Below are positions 47,041 to 58,530 of a stretch of 64,000 nt of DNA, in pieces. The notes beneath the pieces were generated by a model, which ran no database searches, was not told where the DNA came from, and worked only from the letters and a program-made list of their open reading frames with translations. The stretch is taken from NCBI GenBank assembly GCA_023101725.1, contig JALJCO010012623.1:1-64000 (forward strand), in the 5' to 3' direction. Position numbers and translations under genes: made by a program. Each line of letters begins with the position of its first letter. Within the stretch, counting starts at the first letter, position 1. The stretch is from Atherinomorus stipes (Eukaryota; Chordata; Actinopteri; Atheriniformes; Atherinidae).

Positions 47041-48228
47041 TAACAACGCGTGATGGCGTCACCAGACACGCAGCGGTGGGGGCAGAGGCCACGCAGCTTG
47101 TCAGCAGGTGATCAGACCCGGCTTTTTTGTTAATGGGAAAAGAGCCAAATGCTGATTATGAGCGGGTCGACACACGTTTGAAAAACCTGTGTGAACCCGA
47201 TAATTTCAGTGGGAAAGCGGCTTAAGTGTTCTGAATATTCAGGTGTACCCTGTTCCATCCACAGTTTAGGCTATTTTTCTAATGTCTCCGCTGAACCTTA
47301 GTTCTTAAACAACTATTGTTATCACAAGCGTTATTTGCTAGTTACTTAAAGTTGTACTTCCATGGTCATTTCATTAATATTTCTGTGTTCTCCATTATTA
47401 TTGAATGCATTCCGCATCGTTTCTGTTAAAAAAAAAAAAACTTCTGGTTTCTTTGTATCCAGCTGTATTTGTATACTAGAAGAGAGGCTTGTGGTCCAAC
47501 GGCAGGCTTTTCCGGGTCCTTCTCATGAATTTCTGTCTGATTGGCTGCCTCCCATGAGTGTATGAAGGAAGCTCCGCCCTCCGCTCTTATTTCGTTACAG
47601 ACAGGAAATAGAGCCGACAAACAAGTTTGTTCCGCCATGCTAACAAACAGTTAGCTAATTAGCTTCTCAACTCCGAAGCTACAGTCGTGCTGTCTTCACT
47701 TCTAGTGAGTAGTGGAGGGTTACCTGCCTTCCAATGGACAGATAGAAACCCCACGTGGGATACGCTATTTGCAATGTGACGTAGAAGTGCAAGGCTGTTC
47801 CCGATTCGCTCTTTTCTTCGTATTGCTTCTCTGATGAGAAAGCACAGCCGACTGGGGGAAACGCAACGCTAGCAAGTCAGCATATGTACGTAAACAAGGG
47901 GAAACCCTCCGTATTTCAGAAGGAGCAAGTTAAACGGGTTTTCAGTGGAAGGAGGCCTTTAAGACTTGCAGCATCTCCCACAGCTCCCAGCTCCAAAACA
48001 ACTTCCAGCCTTTCTTGTCATGATGTCAGAGCTGTATTCCTTCCCCATCCTCTTCCTGTCCATCGTATGGAAACAGTGGTAGAGCGAGGAGGGTCACCAT
48101 ATCCTTTGGAAAGTATTTGTTTTGGTCAGCTGGACAAAGCTGGAGCTGTTCAGCTCAAAACCACACAGTACAACAACATGATTGATCTCCGTATCCACAG
48201 ACAATGATTTCACCATTAGACCTCATTT
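47041..48228. other. CpG-richer stretch without a convincing gene
   Basis: Positions 47560-47880 are moderately GC-rich with motifs like agctccgccctccgctc. A 107-codon open frame at 47884-48207 has no splice, motif or repeat support. No other feature seen. Confidence 0.3.
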
Positions 48229-48300
48229 TGTTCAAGTTCACTTTATTTCTAAGCACTCTTACACTAACTCAGGCAGATCAAGGTTTGGTCAGTGCATAAA
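48229..48300 (-). repeat. LINE 3'-tail fragment
   Basis: Inverted relative to 23275-23337: gttcaagttcactttatttc then taagcactcttacac. Confidence 0.5.
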
Positions 48301-48593
48301 TTCACGAAGGCGCTCAGTAGCTAGCACATCCACTGATCACATGAACTGCTAACCCTAGAAGTGGATGACTACACACCAGGCTCATTAAGAAGGCAAATTA
48401 AGGTCATATAAGAGCATAGATGTATAGATTAAGGCAGTAGATTTTACACACAGTTTAGAAGGCATATACTAATCAGCCATTACAGTATGACCACTTGATT
48501 ACTGTAATACTGAGTAATGTCTTAATCCTATTTCACAAAAATATGTGAAATAAACATGTGTCAAGGTTTATCTAAGTGGTCACAGCATATAGT

Positions 48594-48775
48594 TCAATGA
48601 CGTGCTGGGACCACAGAAATCAGGGCAATGATCAGACCGATGTTGAAGAGGAGCTGCACAACAAAACATTGTTCTGAGCAGGTTTTCATGACCCTGGGAC
48701 TCGCACCATCTGGACTTGCAGCCTTGTTCCAGTTCAGTTTCTTTAGTTGCTGCTTCACCTGAGTGTAGGAGACAA
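48594..48775 (-). pseudogene. Reverse transcriptase fragment of a non-LTR retrotransposon
   Basis: Minus-strand translation gives VKQQLKKLNWNKAASPDG followed by SPRVMKTCSEQ, matching the N-terminal part of LINE reverse transcriptases (usual form VKKALKRVNPRKAAGPDG, then a PRVLK motif). The following residues keep the FN-x-GL pattern. Only about 60 residues remain. Confidence 0.6.
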
Positions 48776-48779
48776 ACAG

Positions 48780-49140
48780 GCTGGAGGTGGAGGCAGAGGA
48801 GGTCTCAGGAGACAGATGGGCTGGAGGTGGGGGCAGAGGAGGTCTCAAGAGATGGACGGGCTAGAGGTGGAGGCAGAGGAGGTCTCAGGAGACAGATGGG
48901 CTGGAGATGGGGGCAGAGGAGGTCTCTAGAGATGGACAAGCCAGAGGTGTAGGTAGAGGAGGTCTCAGGAGACAGACAAGCTGGAGGTTGAGGCAGAGGA
49001 GGTCTCAGGAGACAGACGGGCTGGAGGTGGAGGCAGAGAAGGTCTCAGGAGACAGACGGGCTGGAGGTGGAGGCAGAGGAGGTCTCAGGAGACAGACGGG
49101 CTGGAGGTGGAGGCAGAGGAGGTCTCAGGAGACAGATAGG
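48780..49140. repeat. 40-bp minisatellite, nine units
   Basis: GGTCTC recurs at 48801, 48841, 48881, 48921, 48961, 49001, 49041, 49081 and 49121, an exact 40-bp period. The unit is roughly ggctggaggtggaggcagag plus gaggtctcaggagacagac. The array lies right beside the reverse transcriptase fragment. ORFs across it shift frame every unit and are not genes. Confidence 0.95.
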
Positions 49141-50309
49141 TCTTCGGAGGTCTCTGTCCTGATCTGGAGGAAGATGAGGCCATGTTGAGGGACAAGACTG
49201 AACATAAGAATGACCCTGGAGAGGTATAACGAGGAAACTGCTGGTCCAGGGTTTGAGGCCTGTGTGAGGAGAAGTGTTGCTGTGAACCAAAACTGTTGAA
49301 AAACACGTTCAGCTCAGTGTTCAGACTGAGCTGAACGTTTTCATCTCCACATCCCTCATGTTCTACTGAAGTTTGCTTTCCAGTTGTTCACTTCTTTGCT
49401 CTCTAATATTCAGCATGCCCTCATTAACTCCCTTTCTTTCTGCTTTGAAGCTGTCTTCCTCATGTTCAGCAGCCTTTTTAAGTTGTTGGTCATTTTTTGT
49501 TCTGTGTAATGCATCAACTGCAGACAGATCATCTTAGTAATTTAACTTTTATGCATTTCATGTAGACGTTTTGATTACATCCTACTAAATGGTACAACAA
49601 TGCCACCTGGTGATGTAAATGTGTATTCTGCCTGCCTTTTCCCTTTTCTGGTAATGTAAGAATGTTGTAGTAAGCTCTATTTAATCAGAAAAACAACTTA
49701 TAGATGGTTCTAAGGTCATGTTCACTGAACCTCTCTGACAGAAAGTCAGGATTTTAACATCTTTTTCTGTGTAATGTCGTCTGCAGGTGACAGTCATACA
49801 GAAGTGTGTTTCCCTGAACCCTCTGACTGAAATCTTTCAGAAAACTGTCCCTTGTTTACCTTAAACAAACTGGGCTCTTTCTCAGAGAAAATCAGCACTT
49901 TGCTATGATAATCACTGTACTGCTGTTTCTGACAGACAGTGTCACAGTCCGACCTCTCCCTGCACTACAGCTGTGAGATAGAGATGAGTCATCTGTCGGC
50001 AATGTAAGATCAAGCTGACTGTTTTGGGGGTCATTATGTAAGATATGTGAAACACATGGTAGACTGGTAAGTAGGCTGGATAGAGTTGGGTATGATTATA
50101 AACAGCTGTTAAAGTGGAGGCCAGATGATACGGCTTTACAGCAAACCAGCTCTTCTGAATTGATCCAGATTCAGTAAGTGTAAACTTAGGCTTTTTTTAA
50201 GGTTTGCTAGCTCAAGAGACCGTTTTTGACAGCATAGAGCAGTAAGGAAGGGGGAGGACAAGCAACAAGGTGACCCCAGGCCAGGATGTCAATCTGGGCC
50301 AAGTGTGAC
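49141..50309. other. No supported gene
   Basis: Unremarkable sequence after the minisatellite. Confidence 0.4.
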
Positions 50310-51377
50310 TAAGGACAGGATCACACTTGGCACGATTGGTTTAATCTTGTTTCAATTCACCAGGTGTCAAAAGTCTTGAACAAACTTGTACAAAAGGCCT
50401 CCAGTCACACTTGCAAAGTTGGAAATGCGCCACTATGCCACCACGTCAAATGACCCCATTGGCGTGAGTGAGTGTTTTTCAGTTCTGATCCTCAGGACCC
50501 ACTGACCTGCATGTCTTCAATATGTTCCCACTCCAACATACCTGGTTCAAATGAATTCACTTCCTCATCAAGTTCTACGCAAACCTGTTAACAAGCCATT
50601 CATTTTGATTCAGGTGTGTGAAAGAAGGGTTACCTAAAACAGTCCGAACTCCGGTCCTCAGGACCCACTGTCCTGCACGTCTTGAAGGTGACCCTAATTT
50701 TTCGCCCCTGATTCAAATGATTGGCTCATTAACAGGCTTGCAAAGAACTTGATGAGGAAGTTCATGAATCTGAATCAGGTAGGAACACATTGAAGACATG
50801 CAGGGCTGTTGGTCCTGAGGACTGGAGTTGGGAAACACTGGCGCAAGTGGCGCAATCAAAGACGCCAGCTTTACTCTAGTCCAGTGGGTGGCACTAATAC
50901 TGTAGCCATTTGTGTTCTTAAAGCATTTCTCCTCCAAGTATGCATCAGCTTTCACGTCAGCTAGTGTTCTTGTGTGTCCAGTCTAACATGTTGTGGATGC
51001 ATTCGTCCAACCAAATTTCAATGAGACACTCCGTCTCGACATCGGACCAACGGGATCCTTTAGAAGCCATGTTGTTTCTCTACTTCTTCTTCGCATTTGC
51101 TGAATTGCTCAAAGGGTAGCAGGCACAGTATACATATGTCAGCGGGAACAGAGCTTCTTCGTTGGCGGTGCATATTAATACATCATTACCTTGTCATCAC
51201 GTAGGTGAATTACGCAATCGTTCTGAACCAAGCAATCGTTGCAGACCACCTCCGGAGATGGGTCTGGGCACCGCACTGTGGTCATCGGTCACACTGAAGT
51301 TTTAACTTGGAGCATGTTACCCCCCGCTGTTTGCACCCGGGATATATTCCATCTGTGCCAAGTGTGACCGACCCTTA
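50310..51377. mobile_element. Inverted-repeat element with nested palindromic repeats
   Basis: The left end TAAGGACAGGATCACACTTG and the right end CAAGTGTGACCGACCCTTA are inverted copies. At 50483-50835 lie two abutting copies of another repeat, recognisable by ggtcctcaggacccactg and ggagttgggaaacactgg. A clear flanking duplication was not found. Confidence 0.5.
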
Positions 51378-51810
51378 ATAGCAAGGTCACATGGACATTT
51401 TTGTCACGATTAAACCATTCCAGAGTCTAGAAAAGGGATTTGATCTGTATTTTATGCACCATGTGACTGCACCAAAAATATGGAACAGTTGTCAAAATGG
51501 AATGGTTGGAAGAGGTTGGCTGCATGATTGAGAAGTCCGGAATGGTGAGACGCAAAGGGTGTGGTGGGGAAGGGACTGGTGTTATGCCTGTCTATTTGAG
51601 TCATGACATGGAGACAAAGGTTTTACGCTCAAAATGTTTCAGCAAACAACCGTAAGACCGCATAGAATCATCGGACCCCTGCCGCAAGAATCCAGATTGT
51701 TCAATTCTAGTTGGTTTGAGAATGAGACCATGTACTGAGTAAAAATGTAAAAATCACGCACCTCCCGAAGAAATCTCAACCCAGGTTCTGGATCGCAAGA
51801 AAACTCAATA

Positions 51811-51923
51811 GAAAAGAAAAAACAGGTCCGCACAAACTGGATATAGCTCCCATTGACATTTATTCTGCAAATAAATGTCAATGGGAGCTATATCCAGTTT
51901 GTGCGGACCCGTTTTTTATTTTC
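51811..51923. repeat. Near-perfect 53-bp-arm hairpin
   Basis: The arms 51811-51863 and 51871-51923 are reverse complements at 51 of 53 positions, separated by tctgcaa. The arm contains ggatatagctcccattgaca. It may be a small snap-back MITE or a transcribed hairpin. Confidence 0.95.
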
Positions 51924-52841
51924 TACCGTGTACTGAGTGACAAATTCACAAAGAAAATTTTCATTAAATTAATATGTAGGGCTCCAGACTGCAACCAAAT
52001 GGTTGCATTTTGCGACTAAATATGTATGTACAGTAAACATCATGTCATTGCCAGTGACGCAGGTTAGCAGTCAGTTGGTCAGAAGGTCTCAGTCAGTATT
52101 TTTCATCATGGACCCTTGCAATTTTGTCATCCGTTCCTAGTCCCATTACGGACGTGGATTATATTTTTCTCTGGTGTTGGTGGGTAGCAGGTAAGAATAC
52201 GAACTTTTTTTTACCTTTTGCGGACATGAAAAGTGATTATTGAGCCTGAAGCAGTGATGCTTCACCCGGCGCCCAGGCAGTGCAAGCTACGTGAATCACT
52301 CTGGTCCGGCAAAGAGTTGGTTTTTAGAGCCTGGAGCCGGTGTTTAGGTGGTGTTAAACTAAAGAAATGTTTTCTTTGAATTAGCGCTGGTAGTCTGGTT
52401 CAAATCGGCGCTGGAAGCAGCTCAGTAGATAGGGGATCTGAGTATCGTGCAGCGGTTTCTGTTGTCGCAGGTTTTGCTCGGGTCTGCTCAGCCAGACTTG
52501 CAAGTGCTGCTCGCAGGCCAGAGACCCCGGCGTGAGGGGGAGAAACATCGACTCACTCCGTAAACACTTTGTTTAGCCCCACAGGGATTCCGAAAATCAT
52601 TTATTGAGGTAAAAAAGTTACTGAGTTCTCCTTTAATTTTGAATGAAACAACTAGTCGCAGTTTGCAGCATTCATATATATGCTCGTCTTTCTCGAGGTC
52701 CCACTGCCTTTCAGTTGTGTTGGGGTCTGAATATTAAGCTTCAGCTGTCAGACAGTTGGGCTCACATGTTACTGCTGTAGTACACAAATGAGTTGACTCA
52801 ATGGTTGCAAGGAAGTGTTGGAGCTGGAAATCAAGCTCATA
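51924..52841. other. No supported gene
   Basis: Mixed sequence; no motif recognised. Confidence 0.35.
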
Positions 52842-53065
52842 TCATCATCCTTCCATCACTGTGCTTGACAGTTGGTTTGCGTGAGTATGTTGTTGGTTTT
52901 CACTGAATGGCCAAACATTTCCATTGGGTCCAATCAACGGACAGATCCAGAAGTCTTGGGGTTTGTTCAGATGCAGCTTTGGAAGCATAAACTATGCAGC
53001 CAATCTTTTCAGAAAGAAGAAGCTTTGTTTTGGCAATCCTTCCAAAGAAGTCAGACTTGTTTAGT
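52842..53065 (-). pseudogene. Tc1-like transposase fragment
   Basis: Positions 52842-53065 (for example ccagaagtcttggggtttgt, cttccaaagaagtcagactt) read like the antisense of a Tc1-type transposase gene common in fish. Short and decayed; identification by familiarity, so moderate. Confidence 0.4.
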
Positions 53066-54321
53066 CTTGATCTCATTCGCTATGTTTACATAGACAAATA
53101 TTTAATCTACTGACTGAAATCATTCTGAATCCGATCAACAGAGATTCCAACTGACATGTTTTCATGGACGCTGGATGAAGTGATCTAATTAGTTGTATTT
53201 ACATGATGGGCCAATGTAATACAATCATAATGCTATTAACAGGTCAATGCCTACTAGCTCGGAAGAAGAGGGTTTTACTTTTTTTATTTCAAACTTTTTG
53301 ACCATCAAAATGCTCAATGATCATTAACTCTTTCAGTCTCTAACAAAAACACATCCAACACAGTCCCGTTACGTTCTGCTTCCGCCATCTTCCTTGAATC
53401 ATGCAACGTCATGTAACCCTCACGTGGTTAAAACAGAGACAAGACGCCACAGAAATAATCTGAATTAGTGTTTACATGGGAACTTTTCCCTCATTTTTTT
53501 CCTGAATGAGCATTTTTTATTCTGATTGGCATTCGATCAGATTAAAAGTGCTCCATGAAAATGCTGCTGATGCTGTTATGAACTCTACAATGGAAAGACT
53601 GATTAGTGAAAATGTTCCACTTCTAATATGAAATGATGGCTAAAATGGTTTTAAATTCCTTCCCAGACTGAGAGGTAGTTCAATAGGTTCTTTAAAAATG
53701 TTGCTGATGTCTTTCCTCCTTTGCTTTCAGGTAAAACACCTACATTCTCCAAGCTAAAGTACCATAACTTCTACTTTTATAGAGGAAGTCATGCTTCCTA
53801 AAGATGAATCATTCAAGTTCACTTGCTAAGCAGCACCTTTATGAAATATGTTGTTAATCTGTGGTCGTATTTGCTCAAAGTTAAGGCGTCATAATTAGAT
53901 TTTATTTATTTTTTATATAAATTCTTTCAGTTATGTCCATAATATAAAACTTAAACCATTCAAGGATCGATACAGACTGTAGTACTCCCAGGTGAAGACC
54001 TCAGCTGTGTCTACACAGAGTTTAGAATGAATGCTCTCGTTTTACTTGAATTATTTATACTTGTCTGGCTGAGAAGCTCTGAGTAAAGAAAAAAAATCAC
54101 ATTTCTTTTTTTATAAGTCAGTGAAGAGGAAAAATGTGGAGAGGATCAAGGGTGGGGGCAGAGAAGCTCAAAGTAAACATGGAAGGATGCAGAGGGGAGG
54201 GGAAGTCCCCGCTGCGTAACAACATATTGTTGAGGATATTTGTGTTAACTGTGGTGAGGACTGAGCTGCTAAGCTCATCACAAGGCAGCAGAGAGAGGCT
54301 CAGAGTCACGCTCTGACGAAA
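53066..54321. other. No supported gene
   Basis: Around 53140-53560, phrases such as tttacatgatgggccaatg and tttacatgggaac suggest an old MITE. Otherwise nothing recognised. Confidence 0.3.
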
Positions 54322-54346
54322 GCACACACACACACACACACACACA
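54322..54346. repeat. (CA)n microsatellite
   Basis: About 12 CA units. Confidence 0.9.
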
Positions 54347-54596
54347 TCTGGGGACGAACACACACATCCTAACTCATGTCTGCCTCTCTCTCTTTGAAAC
54401 ACAAAAGGGAAGGGCTGGCGGAGCAGCGCCGAGGGAAACGAGGCAGCCCTGACGTCTGAGCTTTAGTGTCACCGGGCCCGAGAGTGTGTGTTTGTTTGTG
54501 TGCGTGTGTTCTGCTGCGGGGACTCTTGAACTGGATGCCGGTCTGGCCGTACAGCCCGGCCCCACCTGGACATTGGTTGAGACCAAGATCAGCAGT

Positions 54597-54612
54597 ATGG
54601 GATCAGTAATCT
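54597..54612 (+). CDS. Possible alternative first coding exon
   Basis: ATG GGA TCA GTA ATC T (MGSVI plus one base) is followed directly by the donor GTAAGT at 54613. It sits at the end of a GC-rich stretch (54400-54600). Its phase 1 ending equals that of the candidate exon at 44622-44700, so both could splice to one downstream exon beyond the recognisable region. Very short, hence low confidence. Confidence 0.25.
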
Positions 54613-54616
54613 GTAA

Positions 54617-56094
54617 GTGATGACCATATTGACTCATAGTGCGTCTGTTCTGTATGTGGTTGACATAATTTAACTATTTAAAGTCTTATGAAGACAAAGC
54701 TAGTGAAATAGAGTCATTGGTAACATTTTTCCAGTGAAAGTGATGGTGATATACACGAGTTCCAGCTGACTGATCAGCTGCTGGAGTGTGGTTTTAGGAT
54801 GAATTTAAAATGACGAGGATCTGCAGCCCAGAATGGTGTGGTGTCTGCTGGAACAGTTGTGGGCTTTTATGCAGATTGATACTTATGGAGATTATTCTAC
54901 TTGATTGATGTAAAGAATAGATCGCTGTACAGAGATTTAAACTGTGGCAAGTACTGAGTCTTTGTTTCTTTTTAGACAAATTGTTGTCATTTATGTACAG
55001 TATGTTATAATAAGAATAGTGGAAACAACAGATTAAATGGCAGACCCAACATGAAGGGACATCTCAGTTTTGTCTCTCCTGATTCTGGGGAAACTAGATC
55101 TCAATGAACAGGGACTTCAGTTATTGTAAACATGTTATCTGATATTCTACGTTAAGGGCAATTCTTTGTGGTCTTCATGGCATCAATGCTGCTGCTGTGC
55201 GAACTTCTGCAGGATCAATTATTTGTCATCATAAATTTAGTGTGTGTTCACATCAAGGCAGTCCAGAGGACTTGGTTAAAAAAAAAAACCCACCTTTGGT
55301 TTGGTTTGCTTTCGCACAACATTTACTCAAATGGACTAAACCACCCGCAATGTAGTAGAGTTTCCAAAAAATGTTCACTAGGGGCAACATTCCCTAAAAT
55401 GATGACCAAAAAGAAAATTCTGTCCATTGATTGGCCAGGTCCAAAATGGTTTGCTCACCACTAGTAAACAATAGTGAAACATGAAGTTTACGAAGTCTTG
55501 TGTTTTTTTTTTTTTTTACTTTGGTGTAATTGGACCAGGGTTTATTAAATACCAACCAAACAGGATAAATGCCAACTTTTTCTTAAGACCTGCACTTTCT
55601 TGTCCTAGGTCTGATATTTCTAAACATTAAGTCAATAAGTAGCCTAATAAAAATAGAAAATACATATTTGCATATGATCAATAATTCAAAGAGCTACTGA
55701 ACTTTGGTAGATTTTCTGAATGAGGTTACCACCCTTTGACTGCTGGTTCAGCATCTATTTTGCCTCCTGTTTCTACTTTGAGATCTCCCCAGCAAATAAA
55801 AGTCAGTTTACTCTTGTCAAAACAACCAGAATGTTGATGCGCAGTTGCCAGTATGTGACATAAGTGTGCTGTCATGGAAAAGGTCACTAAAGTGGAACAG
55901 TGAAAAAGAATGTAGTGAAGTGTCATTTCTCAGCTTCAGAAAGCTGCACAGAAATGAAGTAAATGTCACTGTGCTATCAAAATGAGTCAAACATATTTCA
56001 GAAAGTTGCACAATTCCAATGTAATAGCCATTTCTTCAAGATAATATAACTAGATTTTATATTTATTTGACACATTATATACATATACCTACAT
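54617..56094. other. No supported gene
   Basis: AT-rich sequence with a poly-T run at 55503-55518. Confidence 0.35.
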
Positions 56095-56188
56095 ACACAT
56101 ATATATATTTATATATATATATATACACTCTCAGCCAGAAGTTTGGACACACTGTCCCATGAAATCCAATAGGAAAGTGTGTCCAAAC
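56095..56188. repeat. (TA)n run and Tc1-derived mini-hairpin
   Basis: A TA-rich run covers 56097-56126. Then gtttggacacact (56141-56153) and its exact complement (56176-56188) flank a 22-nt loop. The phrase agaagtttggacacac is typical of Tc1-type ends. Confidence 0.6.
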
Positions 56189-56893
56189 CTATATAACTGT
56201 GTATGTAAAATGTAACATACTTCTTGAATATGTGGCAGTTCAATCCAACAAGACTCCATATAACACTCACACAGGTCTTTACAGTATAATGAAAAACACA
56301 CATTATGGCATAAAAAGGGAAAGCAGACTTCACTGGTACTTATGTAACTTTTAATGCTGCAAACACACAAAATGTCTCACCATGACTGAGACTTCGCCAG
56401 ACTCGACTGTGATGAAGAGTTGCACACATTCTTGCCACACAGTCTTCTCTCGTAAATACCAGTTTGGGCGTAGGATGGTTGCTGTGTACCCATTATATAT
56501 TCATCTTGCCCCAGGAGCTGGCATATGCACTCAAATTTTCCAGAATGGTGCACAGAGTGGAGAAAACAGCAAAGCAGTTTGGGGAAAGGAAAAGTTTAAG
56601 TAAGTGACTAGCAACACAGGCTAAAGTGATAGCAAAAGCTATTTAAGAATAGCTTAGGGAAAACTACATGTGGCTGCAAGGAAAACCGAGAAAACACAAA
56701 ACCAGTACAGAGAAAGAATAATATCAAAAGCTTTACAGAAATATCGAAGGAAAGATGAAGTAATGGGAAAAGCTAAAGCCATGTGTTTTTCTCCTTTCTT
56801 TAATAAAGAAAGGTTGAGACATAAATGTTGTCACACTTTATATCCCAGTAACAGAAGATGCTTTTGGTGATCTGAAGTGAAAGTTAACGTTAA

Positions 56894-57600
56894 AGGATAA
56901 GTTTCTTTTTTTTTTTTTTCAACCTGGACCTTATTTCTAGGAGTATATACGTGCATTTACTCACCGGTAAAGTTTCTGCATCACTTTGAGTCTTTCAGAA
57001 GATATAACTTGATTCACACCTATTGGGGTTGGGTTTTGGGATGGGAAACAAAAGTTTGGGCGGGCTTGAACGTTAGTGTACATCCAGTGATAATGGCGGA
57101 GACAGGGCAGCGACTATATATGACATTATCTGCAGTGAAACTCCTTCATTTTCGCCAATACTTTTAGTAAAATGAAAAAACGAACGAGTACTATTGTCCC
57201 GTGAGTCCAGATTTAGCTTTCTGTTAGTTATCAGGTAGTTCCAGACACTTTTCGGGGCCGCGCGTTCACGATGCGCGCTTCTGTAGTTAAGCTGAGAAGA
57301 GCAGCTTGCTGCCCAGATAACAAAAACACAATTTGCGAAACTCTGAACTCACGGGACAATAGTAATCATTCGTTCGTTCATTCTACTTAAAGCATTGATG
57401 AAATGAAGTTGTTTTGCTGCAGATAATGTCTTATATAGTCGCTGCCCCATCTCTGCCGTTATTACTGGATGTACACTAAAGGGTGAATCAAGTTGTATAC
57501 CCGTCAGGACTCAAAGTGATGCAGAAACTTTACTGGTGAGTAAATGTATGTATAAACTCCTAGAAATAAGGTCCAGGTTGAATAAAATGAAACTTATCCT
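56894..57600. mobile_element. Palindromic TTAA element
   Basis: TTAA flanks 56894-57600 (56890-56893 and 57601-57604). The ends AGGATAAGTTTC and GAAACTTATCCT are inverted, and inverted similarity continues inward for at least 100 bp (cctggaccttatttctagga; actcaaagtgatgcagaaac), with further paired segments toward the centre. piggyBac-type target, no transposase. Confidence 0.75.
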
Positions 57601-57604
57601 TTAA

Positions 57605-58530
57605 GCTTGGAGAATCCTGAGTTGAAATCTTGACGGTAAAGCTTGTGCTTTGCTAGCATTGTTGTTAGCATAGCAATGATGGTGCTAGCCACTTGTTCAT
57701 TAGTTCAGTTTGATGTGCTGCACCTGTTCCAGAGGTATTTTATCAAATGTACCTTAATGTTTGGAGCTGTTGATGGAGCTCTGGTTGAGCAGTGTGGAAC
57801 GATAAGGAATAAAAGCTTTAGGAAATGGAGAACGTGTGTTTTCTTCATCTTACAGACCAGTCGGTTCCCATTTCCTTTCATTTTAAATGGTTTGTTGGAA
57901 CTCAGTGGAACGAACGGACTGGAAAACTACCAATGAATTTACCCATGGAGATATTAAGTTGTCAGAAATTGGAAATCTAAAATGTTGGCAGCCTGTTTTT
58001 ATTGCAGTGCTTAGATTTTAGCATCAGCTGCCGAGTGTTATGATTTATTAAAGATCCATGAAGAGGGCTGTTGAGTAATGGAAAGAAAATCACTGGTTTT
58101 TCTCCGTCAGAGCCTTTTTTTTATTAAAGATAAAGTCCAAGGATACAGTAAGTGCACACTTACTCGAGCTAAAAAAAAGCCATTGAATTGTTTCTGTCAC
58201 CAGTCAGCTCATGTTTAGTGGAGATATCATCTCTGAGCTGTTGCTGTTTGCCTGCAGAGTGAAGAAAAGTCATGAAGTGATAATGTTATTCAGAACTGTG
58301 TGTGAGAGAGAACTTTATCTGCAGATCATGTCAATAGACATCCTCTGATTGTTTTCTTGGACCGACGCCTTCTTCCTGAGAACCAGTGGAGACCCTCCCC
58401 TTCTTTCCTCTTACCTTGAGGCACAGCCACCCAAAAATAACTCAAGCAGTGCATCACATACTGTATATGTGTTTGTGTGAGAAAAGCATCTGTCTGGTGT
58501 GATTTCTGACTTGTGCTGAGCCTGTGTTTT
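57605..58530. other. No supported gene
   Basis: Unremarkable AT-rich sequence. Confidence 0.35.

Noticed and set aside
47884..48207. 107-codon plus-strand ORF
   Set aside because: No recognised motif, no splice sites, no repeat family; length is possible by chance.
48716..49188. Gly/Arg-rich ORFs over the 40-bp repeats
   Set aside because: The period is not a multiple of three, so no stable protein repeat results; typical minisatellite artefact.
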